Assembly: GCA_050946375.1 (NCBI GenBank)
Contig: JBMNUT010000006.1
Location: forward strand, 1-64,000
DNA from: UBA1794 sp050946375
GTDB taxonomy: Bacteria > Bacteroidota > Bacteroidia > Bacteroidales > Bacteroidaceae
Direction of reading: 5' to 3'
DNA length: 64,000 nucleotides
This document shows, piece after piece, positions 45,072 through 52,621 of this stretch (within the stretch, counting starts at the first letter, position 1; every line of letters begins with the position of its first letter). Under the pieces are notes generated by a model. The model was not told where the DNA came from and searched no databases. It saw nothing but the letters and a program-made list of their open reading frames with translations. Both the position numbers and the translations under genes were made by a program.

Positions 45072-45863
45072 ATGAAATCCATCAAATTCCTACTCGGCGC
45101 ACTCCTCCTGCTGCCGCTCGGCATGCCTGCCCATGCCGACGGCAGCTTCCGGGAGCAGGCCCGCTTCCAGGCCGCGGCAGCACGACAGGGCGCAACGGCC
45201 GACAAACACTGCTTCTACGCCATCGACAACCGGCGAATCGTGCAGTACTCCCTGCAGGGAGACTCCCTCAACCAGTGGCAGGCGCAGGGCGAAGAACTCA
45301 AAAACATGTACCACCTGAACAGCGGCACCGTAGTGGGCGACAAACTCTACTGCGCGCACTCCAACTACCCCCGCCTGCCCATGACAAGCTCCATCGAAGT
45401 CTTCGACACACGCACCATGGAACACGTCCAGAGCATCAGCCTCGGCATACGCTACGGCTCGCTCACCTGGCTCACACCGCAGGGGGAAAACTGGTACGCC
45501 TTCTTCGCGCACTACGAAAACAAGTCGCAAGAACCGGGAAAGGACGTCAGCTGGTCGCAACTCGTGCTGTTCGACCGCAACTGGCAGCCCCTCCAAGCCT
45601 GGACACTCCCGCAGGAACTCGTCGAAAAGGTGCGTCCGCACAGCCTTTCGGGCGGCGTTCTGGCCGACAGCCTCTTCTATTGCACCGGACACGACGCCGC
45701 CGAGTGCTACGTCCTCAAGCTCCCCACCGCAGGCAGCAGCCTCATCTGGGTCGACACGCTGCCCATACCCTTCCACGGGCAAGCCTTCGGCTTCGACCCG
45801 CAGGGCAACCTCTGGGGCATCGAGCGCAGCACGCGGGAAGTAATACAGGCCGTCCGCGAATAA
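45072..45863 (+). CDS. Secreted beta-propeller-like protein paired with the TonB receptor
   Basis: Encodes 263 residues with a signal peptide (MKSIKFLLGALLLLPLGMPA). The mature part has repeated strand patterns such as FYAIDNRRIVQYSLQGDSL, SIEVFDTRTMEHVQSISLG and QLVLFDRNWQPLQAWTL, suggesting a propeller similar to YncE-type folds. No catalytic residues are recognisable. It is probably co-transcribed with the receptor and could bind or process the same ligand. An in-frame ATG 27 bp upstream overlaps the receptor gene. Confidence 0.7.
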   Translation: MKSIKFLLGALLLLPLGMPAHADGSFREQARFQAAAARQGATADKHCFYAIDNRRIVQYSLQGDSLNQWQAQGEELKNMYHLNSGTVVGDKLYCAHSNYPRLPMTSSIEVFDTRTMEHVQSISLGIRYGSLTWLTPQGENWYAFFAHYENKSQEPGKDVSWSQLVLFDRNWQPLQAWTLPQELVEKVRPHSLSGGVLADSLFYCTGHDAAECYVLKLPTAGSSLIWVDTLPIPFHGQAFGFDPQGNLWGIERSTREVIQAVRE

Positions 45864-45887
45864 AGCCACGCCACTCTTCCACTTTTC

Positions 45888-45923
45888 ATGCAGCGCTTTT
45901 TGAGAAAAGCGCTGCATCTTTTT
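45888..45923 (+). terminator. Rho-independent terminator after the TonB receptor pair
   Basis: A perfect 13-bp stem ATGCAGCGCTTTT (45888-45900) pairs with 45905-45917 across TGAG and is followed by CTTTTT. Its AAAAGCGCTGCAT arm resembles units of the palindromic repeat family. Confidence 0.85.
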
Positions 45924-45948
45924 ACCGGCTGACGCGGCGGAAAAAGAA

Positions 45949-45980
45949 TTTGCATAATCATCAGGAAAACGCTACCTTTG
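45949..45980 (+). promoter_or_regulatory. tRNA-Leu promoter
   Basis: TTTG (45949-45952) is followed after 20 nt by TACCTTTG (45973-45980), a full match to the Bacteroides promoter consensus, 26 bp before the tRNA 5' end. Confidence 0.85.
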
Positions 45981-46005
45981 CGCCACATTTTGGAAAGACA
46001 CAGCT

Positions 46006-46087
46006 GCGGCTGTGGCGTAATTGGTAGCCGCGCCAGACTTAGGATCTGGTGTTTTACGACGTGCAGGTTCGAGTCCTGTCAGCCGCA
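46006..46087 (+). tRNA. tRNA-Leu (anticodon UAG)
   Basis: The acceptor stem GCGGCTG (46006-46012) pairs with CAGCCGC (46080-46086), discriminator A. The anticodon arm is CCAGA-CTTAGGA-TCTGG, anticodon TAG reading CUA. A long variable arm (TGTTTTACGACGT) marks the Leu/Ser class. The T arm is GCAGG-TTCGAGT-CCTGT. The CCA end is not encoded. Confidence 0.95.
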
Positions 46088-46094
46088 CCCGGCA

Positions 46095-46135
46095 AAAAGG
46101 AATCCTTCCCCCTGACCGGAGGAAGGATTCCTTTT
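46095..46135 (+). terminator. Terminator after tRNA-Leu, probably bidirectional
   Basis: A perfect 15-bp stem (46095-46109 with 46121-46135; AAAAGGAATCCTTCC) has an 11-nt loop. T-runs follow on both strands, so it may also stop transcription from the minus-strand hydrolase gene at 46211. Confidence 0.85.
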
Positions 46136-46210
46136 ATCGTTTCGTACTAGGGCGGGAGCCCTCTTCCGCGGCTGCCCCGCCGCGCTGCTGCCGACAGGAG
46201 AGGCAAGCGT

Positions 46211-47038
46211 CTACTCCGCCCGGCGCAGAAAAGCGGCCACCTGCCCGAGCGCTTCCTCCCAGGCCGCGCCCCCGAAGCCATGACCCGCACCGCGCACTAC
46301 GTGGAGCACGGCATCCGGATACGTCTCGGCCGCACGCACCGAATAGTCGAGCGGCACAACGGGGTCCTTGTCGCCATGCACGATGAGCACCGGCCCGGCA
46401 TAACGCCCGATTTTGGGATAGACCTCCATGCCGCGCAGCTCGCGGAAGAAGCGCCGGCCGAGGGGCACATTCCACACGCGCGTCGTGTCGGGGATGTCCG
46501 ACTCGCGGGCGTAACGGCTGTTCCAGTTGTCGGGGATGCACAAGGCAGGGTAGACCAATACCAGACGGCTCATGAGTTGCGGCTGTTCGGCCGCGGCAAG
46601 CGCCGCAACCAGCCCGCCCTGGCTCTCGCCTACGACGACGATTGACGTGCTGTCCACATCAGCTTGGGCGCGAAAGTGGCGCACGATGGCCTCCAGGTCG
46701 CTCACCTCGTCGCGGACGGACATGTTCATCGTGTTCGCATCGCTGCGGCTGTGCAGCGCACCGCAGGGGAAGTCGAAGGCATAACAGCGGTAGCCCAGGG
46801 CGCAAAGCGTATCGAAATAGTTGCAACCGAACTCATGGCTTCCGTTGAAGCCGTGGGCAATGACCACCACGGGCAGGCGCCCTTCCGACTCGGCAGGCGA
46901 GGCCTGCACGCCATAGATGCGCCGGTTGCCGTTCTCAATCCACAGCTCTTCGGTCACTGGGTCGGCGGCCCACGCCGCCTGCCCCGCGGAAAAAGCCCCG
47001 GCAAGGCAGGCCAGGGCCATCAAAAGGTTTCGTATCAT
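46211..47038 (-). CDS. Secreted alpha/beta hydrolase
   Basis: Encodes 275 residues with a signal peptide (MIRNLLMALACLAGAFSAGQ). The serine is in GESQGGLVAAL, the acid in VHGDKDPVVPLD and the histidine in GAGHGFGG; the oxyanion region is VVIAHGFNGS. It resembles dienelactone-hydrolase/acyl-peptidase-like enzymes; the substrate is unknown. The frame continues upstream to 47122 only through repeat sequence, so ATG 47038 with its signal peptide is chosen. Confidence 0.85.
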   Translation of the reverse strand: MIRNLLMALACLAGAFSAGQAAWAADPVTEELWIENGNRRIYGVQASPAESEGRLPVVVIAHGFNGSHEFGCNYFDTLCALGYRCYAFDFPCGALHSRSDANTMNMSVRDEVSDLEAIVRHFRAQADVDSTSIVVVGESQGGLVAALAAAEQPQLMSRLVLVYPALCIPDNWNSRYARESDIPDTTRVWNVPLGRRFFRELRGMEVYPKIGRYAGPVLIVHGDKDPVVPLDYSVRAAETYPDAVLHVVRGAGHGFGGAAWEEALGQVAAFLRRAE

Positions 47039-47081
47039 AATGCTTCCAGGCATAAGAGTTACGTACAAGAGTAAGAGGCCG

Positions 47082-47168
47082 ACCGGCAAAGGGGCGGCGC
47101 ATTTTCCGGAAAGTGCCGGCACTTTTCAGGCAAAGGAGCGGCACTTTCCGCGGCAAGCGCTGCCGCTT
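47082..47168. repeat. Intergenic palindromic repeat array between the hydrolase and GH3-family genes
   Basis: Four units. 47110-47125 is a perfect 16-bp palindrome, AAAGTGCCGGCACTTT, the clearest core in the window. Neighbouring units are GGCAAAGGGGCGGCGCATTT and GGCAAAGGAGCGGCACTTTC. The array ends 2 bp before the GH3-family stop codon. Confidence 0.88.
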
Positions 47169-47169
47169 G

Positions 47170-48684
47170 CTACTGCGCGTTGAGGGCGCACAGCTCGTCC
47201 ATGTAGCGGCGGTCGTTGCAGAGGCGCGGCACCTTGTGCTGGCCGCCCAGCTTCCCTTTCTGCGCCAGCCAGTCGTGGAACAGGTTTTCCCGCGCCACGA
47301 TTATTTCGGGCATCTGCAGGGCTATGTCTTTCCAGCGCTTCGCCTCGTAGTCGGAGTTGAGCTCCTTGAGCGAAGTGTCGAGCACTTCGGCAAAATGCGC
47401 CACGCTGTCGGGCATTTGCGCGAACTCGATGAGCCACTGATGCCGGCATTTTGCCCGACTGTCCATGAACACCGGCGCAGCGGTGTAGTCCGTCACCATC
47501 GCTCCGCAGGCGGCGCAGGCACGGGCCAGGGCCTTCTCGGCGTTGTCCACCATCAGTTCCTCGCCAAAGGCATTGATGAAGTGCTTCGTGCGCCCCGAGA
47601 TTATGAATTTCCACGGGTTCTTCGAGGTGAAACGCACCGTGTCGCCTATCAGGTAGCGCCAGAGTCCGCAGCAGTTGTTCAGCACCAATGCGTAATTCTT
47701 GCCCAGCTCCACGCCCGAGAGGGGCACGGTATGCGGATTTTCCGAGCCGAATTCGTCCATCGGCAGGAACTCATAAAACATTCCGTAGTCCACCATCAGC
47801 AGCATCGCCGGGTCGCTCAGGTCGTTTTGCACGCCGAAAAATCCCTCACTCGCATTGTACGTCTCCACGTAGTGCATGTCTTCCTTGTGAATCACCTGCC
47901 GGTATTGCTCGCGATAGGGGGTGAAGGCCACGCCGCCGTGGAAGAATACTTCGAGATTGGGCCATACTTCCTCGAGGGTGGCCTTGCCGGTCTCGTGCAA
48001 GATATGCTTGATGAGCACCAGGAACCACGAGGGCACGCCGCTCAGATTGGTCACGTTTTCCGGAATCACCGCCTCGGCCATCACGCGAATCTTGGCCTCC
48101 CATTCGTCCATGAGGGCTATCTTCTTCGAAGGCACGCGGATGAGGTTGACCAGCGAGGGTATGTTCTCCATCAATATCGCCGAGAGGTCGCCCACCAGGC
48201 TGTGGGGGGTGTTCAGATTGGGGCTGTGGCTGCCGCCGAGTATCAACCCTTTCCCGTCGAAAAAGCGGCTCTGCGGATTGATTTTATGCAGGTACAGGGC
48301 CACGCAGTCCTGCCCGCCGCGGTAGTGTATGGTGCGCAGCGCGTCGGCCGTGACGGGGAGGTATTTGCTCTTGTCGTTCGTCGTTCCGCTCGACTTGGCG
48401 AACCACTTCGTCCGCCCCGGCCAGAGTATGTTCTCCTCACCCTGCCGCACGCGTTCCACGTAGCCCTTCAGCTCTTCATAAGTCTGCAAGGGCACACGGC
48501 GGCAAAACTCCTCGTAGGTGCGGATTTCGCCATAGCCGTACTTGCGGCCCCACTCCGTGTCGCGGGCCCGGCGGAGCAGCGAGTGGAAAGCCGACGACTG
48601 CAAAGCCTCGGAATCGGTCGCATAGCGGTCGATGGCACGCACACGACTCTTGAAGAAAGGGGCTATCAAAGGGGTAATCTTCAT
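47170..48684 (-). CDS. GH3 auxin-responsive promoter family (acyl-adenylate-forming) protein
   Basis: Encodes 504 residues. The adenylation motifs are KSSGTTNDKSKYLPVT, VETYNASEGFFGVQND and YALVLNNCCGLWRYLIGDTV. Plant GH3 enzymes conjugate acyl acids to amino acids; the bacterial role is not known. ATG 48684 (MKITPLIAPFFKSRVRAIDR) gives the usual N-terminus; the 104 codons upstream in frame run through repeat-like sequence and are rejected. Confidence 0.88.
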   Translation of the reverse strand: MKITPLIAPFFKSRVRAIDRYATDSEALQSSAFHSLLRRARDTEWGRKYGYGEIRTYEEFCRRVPLQTYEELKGYVERVRQGEENILWPGRTKWFAKSSGTTNDKSKYLPVTADALRTIHYRGGQDCVALYLHKINPQSRFFDGKGLILGGSHSPNLNTPHSLVGDLSAILMENIPSLVNLIRVPSKKIALMDEWEAKIRVMAEAVIPENVTNLSGVPSWFLVLIKHILHETGKATLEEVWPNLEVFFHGGVAFTPYREQYRQVIHKEDMHYVETYNASEGFFGVQNDLSDPAMLLMVDYGMFYEFLPMDEFGSENPHTVPLSGVELGKNYALVLNNCCGLWRYLIGDTVRFTSKNPWKFIISGRTKHFINAFGEELMVDNAEKALARACAACGAMVTDYTAAPVFMDSRAKCRHQWLIEFAQMPDSVAHFAEVLDTSLKELNSDYEAKRWKDIALQMPEIIVARENLFHDWLAQKGKLGGQHKVPRLCNDRRYMDELCALNAQ

Positions 48685-48764
48685 ATCGTATCGTCTTTCA
48701 GTGGAGAGGTACTTAGCGGCAAAGGCCTCGCAAGGCCCGCGCAGAGTGCCACCCGATTTGGCCG

Positions 48765-48772
48765 CAAAATTA
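48765..48772 (-). promoter_or_regulatory. -7 element before the GH3-family gene
   Basis: On the minus strand TAATTTTG fits TAnnTTTG, 81-88 bp upstream of the chosen start. No -33 TTTG. The surrounding 48718-48785 looks like degraded repeat units. Confidence 0.4.
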
Positions 48773-48859
48773 CCGCTATTTTCCATAACAACCACCCTGC
48801 CCCCTTTCTTTTTCGCCCTGTCTGTCGACAAATCGACTATCGATACCGCACTAAAGGCA

Positions 48860-48975
48860 AGCCCCGCGCCGCAAAAGCAGCCGCCCGGCGGGAGAAAAGT
48901 GCCGCCGCTTTTTCGTAAGAGTGCCGCAACAATGCGCCGGAAGCCAAGGCCCTTTTTCTGCCAAATGCCGCAGGG
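48860..48975. repeat. Intergenic palindromic repeat array upstream of rfbA
   Basis: Four to five diverged units, best GAAAAGTGCCGCCGCTTTTT (48894 on) and TAAGAGTGCCGCAACAATGC. It lies in the divergent GH3/rfbA gap, upstream of the rfbA promoter. Confidence 0.75.
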
Positions 48976-48998
48976 CATGCGGATTTCTATAAACATTT

Positions 48999-49029
48999 TT
49001 TGTCGTTTACGCAGGAATACGTAATTTTG
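48999..49029 (+). promoter_or_regulatory. rfbA-rfbB promoter
   Basis: TTTG (48999-49002) is followed after 19 nt by TAATTTTG (49022-49029), a full consensus match, 41 bp before the rfbA ATG. Confidence 0.8.
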
Positions 49030-49069
49030 CCCCCGTACTCCAATCGAACTTCAATACACAGTAAAGACT

Positions 49070-49933
49070 ATGAAGGGCATCATCCTTGCGGGCGGCAGCG
49101 CAACACGCCTCTACCCGCTCTCCAAAGCAATTTCGAAACAAATCATGCCGGTCTACGACAAGCCCATGATCTACTACCCCCTCTCCACGCTCATGCTGGC
49201 AGGAATCAGGGAAGTCCTCATCATTTCCACCCCGCGCGACCTGCCCATGTTCCGCGACCTCTTCGGGAGTGGCGAGGAGCTGGGCATGAAGTTCAGCTAC
49301 AAAATACAGGAACAGCCCAACGGACTGGCACAAGCCTTCGTGCTCGGCGCCGAATTCCTCGGCGGAGAGCCGGGATGCCTCATACTGGGCGACAACATGT
49401 TCTACGGGCAAAACTTCTCGCAGATGCTCCACCGCGCGGCAAGCACGAAGCACGGCGCCTGCATCTTCGGCTACTACGTCAAAGACCCGCGGGCGTACGG
49501 CGTGGTAGAGTTCGACGAACAGGGAAAAGTCATCTCCCTCGAAGAAAAACCCGAGCATCCCAAAAGCCAGTATGCCGTACCCGGTCTGTACTTCTACGAC
49601 GCTACCGTCACCGAAAAAGCGGCCTCGCTCAAGCCCTCGGCACGCGGCGAATACGAAATAACCGACCTCAACCGCCTCTACCTGGAGGAGGGCACTCTGC
49701 GCGTAGAGCTCTTCGGACGCGGATTCGCGTGGCTCGACACGGGCAACTGCGACAGCCTGCTCGAAGCCGGAAACTTCGTGGCAACCATACAGAACCGGCA
49801 GGGATTCTACGTAAGCTGCATCGAAGAAATCGCATGGCGCAACAAATGGATTGACGACGAACAGCTGCGGAAACTCGGAGAACAACTCCAGAAAACACAC
49901 TACGGGCAGTACATACTCAGCCTGCTCCACTAA
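49070..49933 (+). CDS. rfbA: Glucose-1-phosphate thymidylyltransferase
   Basis: Encodes 287 residues. It makes dTDP-glucose from glucose-1-phosphate and dTTP. The signature is ILAGGSATRLYPLSKAISKQ with PVYDKPMIYYPLSTLMLAGI; GDNMFYG is the metal/nucleotide motif. Length is standard. It is followed 35 bp later by rfbB, but rfbC and rfbD are absent from the window. Confidence 0.97.
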   Translation: MKGIILAGGSATRLYPLSKAISKQIMPVYDKPMIYYPLSTLMLAGIREVLIISTPRDLPMFRDLFGSGEELGMKFSYKIQEQPNGLAQAFVLGAEFLGGEPGCLILGDNMFYGQNFSQMLHRAASTKHGACIFGYYVKDPRAYGVVEFDEQGKVISLEEKPEHPKSQYAVPGLYFYDATVTEKAASLKPSARGEYEITDLNRLYLEEGTLRVELFGRGFAWLDTGNCDSLLEAGNFVATIQNRQGFYVSCIEEIAWRNKWIDDEQLRKLGEQLQKTHYGQYILSLLH

Positions 49934-49968
49934 GAGAATACACCTTAATTATTATAGAGAAAGCGAAC

Positions 49969-51108
49969 ATGAAGACCTACTTAGTTACAGGAGCCGCCGG
50001 GTTTATCGGCGCAAACTACCTGAAATATATCCTCGCCAAGCACGACGACATACGCGTTGTCGTGCTCGATGCGCTCACCTACGCCGGCAATCTCGGCACC
50101 ATAGCCGGAGACATCGACAACAAGCGCTGCTTCTTCGTCAAAGGAGACATCTGCGACCGCAAACTCGCCGACCAGCTCTTCAGCGAATACCAGTTTGACT
50201 ACGTCGTAAACTTCGCCGCCGAAAGCCACGTGGACCGCAGCATCGAAAATCCGCAGCTCTTCCTCATCACCAACATCCTCGGCACCCAGAACCTGCTCGA
50301 CGCCGCACGCCGCGCATGGGTCACCGGGAAAGACGCACAGGGCTACCCCACCTGGCGCCCCGGCACGCGCTATCACCAGGTGTCGACCGACGAAGTCTAC
50401 GGAAGCCTCGGTAGCGAAGGATACTTCACCGAGCAGACGCCCCTCTGCCCGCATAGCCCTTACAGCGCATCCAAGACCAGTGCGGACCTCGTGGTCATGG
50501 CCTATCACGACACCTACAAGATGCCCGTGACCATCACCCGCTGCTCCAACAACTACGGCCCCTACCACTTCCCCGAAAAGCTCATACCGCTCATCATCAA
50601 CAACATACTCGAAGGCAAGCAACTGCCCGTCTACGGCGACGGAAGCAACGTGCGCGACTGGCTCTACGTGGAAGACCACTGCAAGGCCATCGACCTCGTA
50701 GTGCGCCAAGGGCGGGAAGGAGAAGTATATAATGTAGGCGGACACAACGAACGGAAGAACATCGATATCGTCAAGCTCACCATCGCCACGATACGGCAAC
50801 TCATGGAGGAAAACCCCGAATACCGGCAGGTACTCCGCAAACGCGTGCCCGGACCCGACGGACAGCTCTCCATCGACTGGATCAACGAGAGCCTCATCAC
50901 CTTCGTAACCGACCGCCTCGGCCACGACCAGCGCTACGCCATCGACCCGACGAAGATTAAGAACGAACTCGGATGGTATCCCGAAACGACCTTCGAGCAG
51001 GGCATCGTGAAGACCATACGCTGGTATCTCGAACATCAGGACTGGGTGAAAGACGTAACCTCCGGCGACTATCAGAAATACTACGAGCGCATGTACGCCA
51101 ACCGGTAG
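49969..51108 (+). CDS. rfbB: dTDP-glucose 4,6-dehydratase
   Basis: Encodes 379 residues. It turns dTDP-glucose into dTDP-4-keto-6-deoxyglucose with bound NAD. The Rossmann motif is TGAAGFIGANYL; STDEVYGSLG has the catalytic D-E pair and YSASKTSADL the Y-x3-K. The product feeds dTDP-rhamnose or dTDP-amino-sugar synthesis; the DegT and acyltransferase genes at 34-35.7 kb could use it. Confidence 0.97.
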   Translation: MKTYLVTGAAGFIGANYLKYILAKHDDIRVVVLDALTYAGNLGTIAGDIDNKRCFFVKGDICDRKLADQLFSEYQFDYVVNFAAESHVDRSIENPQLFLITNILGTQNLLDAARRAWVTGKDAQGYPTWRPGTRYHQVSTDEVYGSLGSEGYFTEQTPLCPHSPYSASKTSADLVVMAYHDTYKMPVTITRCSNNYGPYHFPEKLIPLIINNILEGKQLPVYGDGSNVRDWLYVEDHCKAIDLVVRQGREGEVYNVGGHNERKNIDIVKLTIATIRQLMEENPEYRQVLRKRVPGPDGQLSIDWINESLITFVTDRLGHDQRYAIDPTKIKNELGWYPETTFEQGIVKTIRWYLEHQDWVKDVTSGDYQKYYERMYANR

Positions 51109-51130
51109 GCAACAGCCCCGCCACAGATAC

Positions 51131-51193
51131 AAGTCCGGAAGCCACATCCGCATCCCCAAAAGCGGAAAAAGTGCGCTTCCGGACTTCATTTTT
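51131..51193 (+). terminator. Probable terminator after rfbB
   Basis: AAGTCCGGAAGC (51131-51142) pairs perfectly with 51175-51186 over a 32-nt loop and is followed by CATTTTT. The long loop contains repeat-like GCGGAAAAAGTGC. Confidence 0.6.
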
Positions 51194-51257
51194 GCCCCTT
51201 TTTCGGCCCGATTCGCAGCATAAAAGCACGATAATCTGCAAATTACGCCGCCAATGC

Positions 51258-51288
51258 TTGGCAGGCCGCGAAATAAACACTATCTTTG
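51258..51288 (+). promoter_or_regulatory. rpsF-rpsR-rplI promoter
   Basis: TATCTTTG (51281-51288) is a full -7 match. CTTG, one mismatch to TTTG, ends at 51260, exactly 20 nt upstream. The rpsF ATG lies 44 bp after the -7 element. Confidence 0.7.
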
Positions 51289-51332
51289 CGCCCGCAAAAT
51301 CAAATCACTTTTATTTTTTACATCACAGTATT

Positions 51333-51686
51333 ATGAACCAGTACGAAACCGTTTTCATTTTGACTCCCGTTTTGTCTGACGTCCAGATGAAGGAAGCGGT
51401 AGAGAAGTTCAAGGGCATTCTCACAGCAGAAGGCGCCGAGATCATCAACGAAGAGAACTGGGGCCTGAAAAAATTGGCTTATCCCATTCAAAAGAAGTCG
51501 ACCGGATTCTATCAGCTGATAGAGTTCAAAGCTGAACCCTCTACCATCGAAAAGTTGGAAGTCAACTATCGCCGCGACGAGCGCGTAATCCGTTTCCTGA
51601 CCTTCCGTCAAGACAAATACGCTGCCGAGTACGCTGCTAAAAGAAGGAATATATTATCGAATAAAAAAGAGGAGAAGCAAGCATGA
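51333..51686 (+). CDS. rpsF: 30S ribosomal protein S6
   Basis: Encodes 117 residues, beginning MNQYETVFILTPVLSDVQM with FYQLIEFKAEP and RRDERVIRFLT, standard S6 features. It binds the central domain of 16S rRNA with S18. First gene of the rpsF-rpsR-rplI operon. The upstream open frame back to 50973 overlaps rfbB and is rejected. Confidence 0.97.
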   Translation: MNQYETVFILTPVLSDVQMKEAVEKFKGILTAEGAEIINEENWGLKKLAYPIQKKSTGFYQLIEFKAEPSTIEKLEVNYRRDERVIRFLTFRQDKYAAEYAAKRRNILSNKKEEKQA

Positions 51687-51961
51687 CACAGAACAATCAA
51701 TCCCAATCCGAAATACGCTATCTCACGCCTCCTACCGTAGACGTGAAGAAAAAGAAATACTGCCGCTTCAAGAAAAGTGGTATCAAGTATATCGACTACA
51801 AAGACCCCGAATTTCTGAAGAAGTTCCTCAACGAGCAAGGCAAAATCCTGCCCCGCCGCATCACCGGCACCTCGCTCAAGTTCCAGCGCCGGGTAGCACG
51901 CGCCGTAAAACGCGCACGTCACTTGGCATTGCTGCCCTACGTTACTGATTTGATGAAATAA
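51683..51961 (+). CDS. rpsR: 30S ribosomal protein S18
   Basis: Encodes 92 residues with the S18 core YIDYKDPEFLKKFLNEQGKI and RRITGTSLKFQRRVARAVKR. It overlaps rpsF by 4 bp (ATGA), which couples synthesis of the two partners. Confidence 0.97.
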   Translation: MTQNNQSQSEIRYLTPPTVDVKKKKYCRFKKSGIKYIDYKDPEFLKKFLNEQGKILPRRITGTSLKFQRRVARAVKRARHLALLPYVTDLMK

Positions 51962-51979
51962 TACAAGGAGGAAGAAGTA

Positions 51980-52456
51980 ATGGAAGTTATACTGAAAGAA
52001 GACATAGCAAATCTCGGTTATAAGAACGATATCGTAACCGTAAAGAACGGATACGGACGCAACTACCTCATCCCCCAAGGAAAAGCCGTCATCGCTTCCC
52101 CCTCGGCCAAGAAGATGCTGGCCGAAGAGCTCAAGCAACGCGCTCACAAGCTGGCCAAGATCAAACAGGATGCTGAAGAACTCGCCGCTAAAATCAACGG
52201 CCTGCAGCTCACCATCGCTACCAAGGTCAGCGCAACGGGTACTATCTACGGCTCCGTTTCCAACATACAGGTAGCTGAGAAACTCGCAGAAAAAGGCTTC
52301 AACATCGACCGGAAAACCATCGTTATCAAAGACAACGTGAAAGAAGTCGGTACCTACAAAGCCATTGTTAAGCTCCACAAGGAGGTTTCTGCCGAGATTA
52401 CCTTTGAAGTGGTAGCCGAAGGCGAAGCACAACCCGAGGAGAAAGCTGCTGAATAA
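51980..52456 (+). CDS. rplI: 50S ribosomal protein L9
   Basis: Encodes 158 residues, starting MEVILKEDIANLGYKNDIVT with NGYGRNYLIPQGKAVIA, the 23S-binding N-terminal domain, then a helix and C-terminal domain. An AAGGAGGAAG sequence just upstream is a strong ribosome-binding site, unusual for this genome. Last gene before a terminator. Confidence 0.97.
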   Translation: MEVILKEDIANLGYKNDIVTVKNGYGRNYLIPQGKAVIASPSAKKMLAEELKQRAHKLAKIKQDAEELAAKINGLQLTIATKVSATGTIYGSVSNIQVAEKLAEKGFNIDRKTIVIKDNVKEVGTYKAIVKLHKEVSAEITFEVVAEGEAQPEEKAAE

Positions 52457-52485
52457 GCCGCACAATTCCTCTCCAAACCATAAGC

Positions 52486-52526
52486 AAAGCCATATCCGCC
52501 CGCGGGCAGATATGGCTTTCTTTTTG
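52486..52526 (+). terminator. Rho-independent terminator of the S6-S18-L9 operon
   Basis: A 16-bp stem with one mismatch (52486-52501 with 52504-52519; arms AAAGCCATATC and GATATGGCTTT) is followed by CTTTTTG. Confidence 0.85.
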
Positions 52527-52548
52527 CCCCGCACTCTCAAAAGATTCC

Positions 52549-52556
52549 TATCTTTG
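52549..52556 (+). promoter_or_regulatory. -7 element before the fucosidase gene
   Basis: TATCTTTG matches TAnnTTTG. TTTG at 52523-52526 lies 22 nt upstream, slightly wide but plausible; it overlaps the T-run of the preceding terminator. Confidence 0.6.
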
Positions 52557-52621
52557 CGCGCATACACCCCGATACTCCGGCCTCAATCACCGGGGCGCAT
52601 CGGAAAACAATGCAGCAGAAT

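Noticed and set aside
48685..48996. 104-residue N-terminal extension of the GH3-family protein
   Set aside because: It runs through repeat-like DNA and the likely promoter; family members start near MKITPL.
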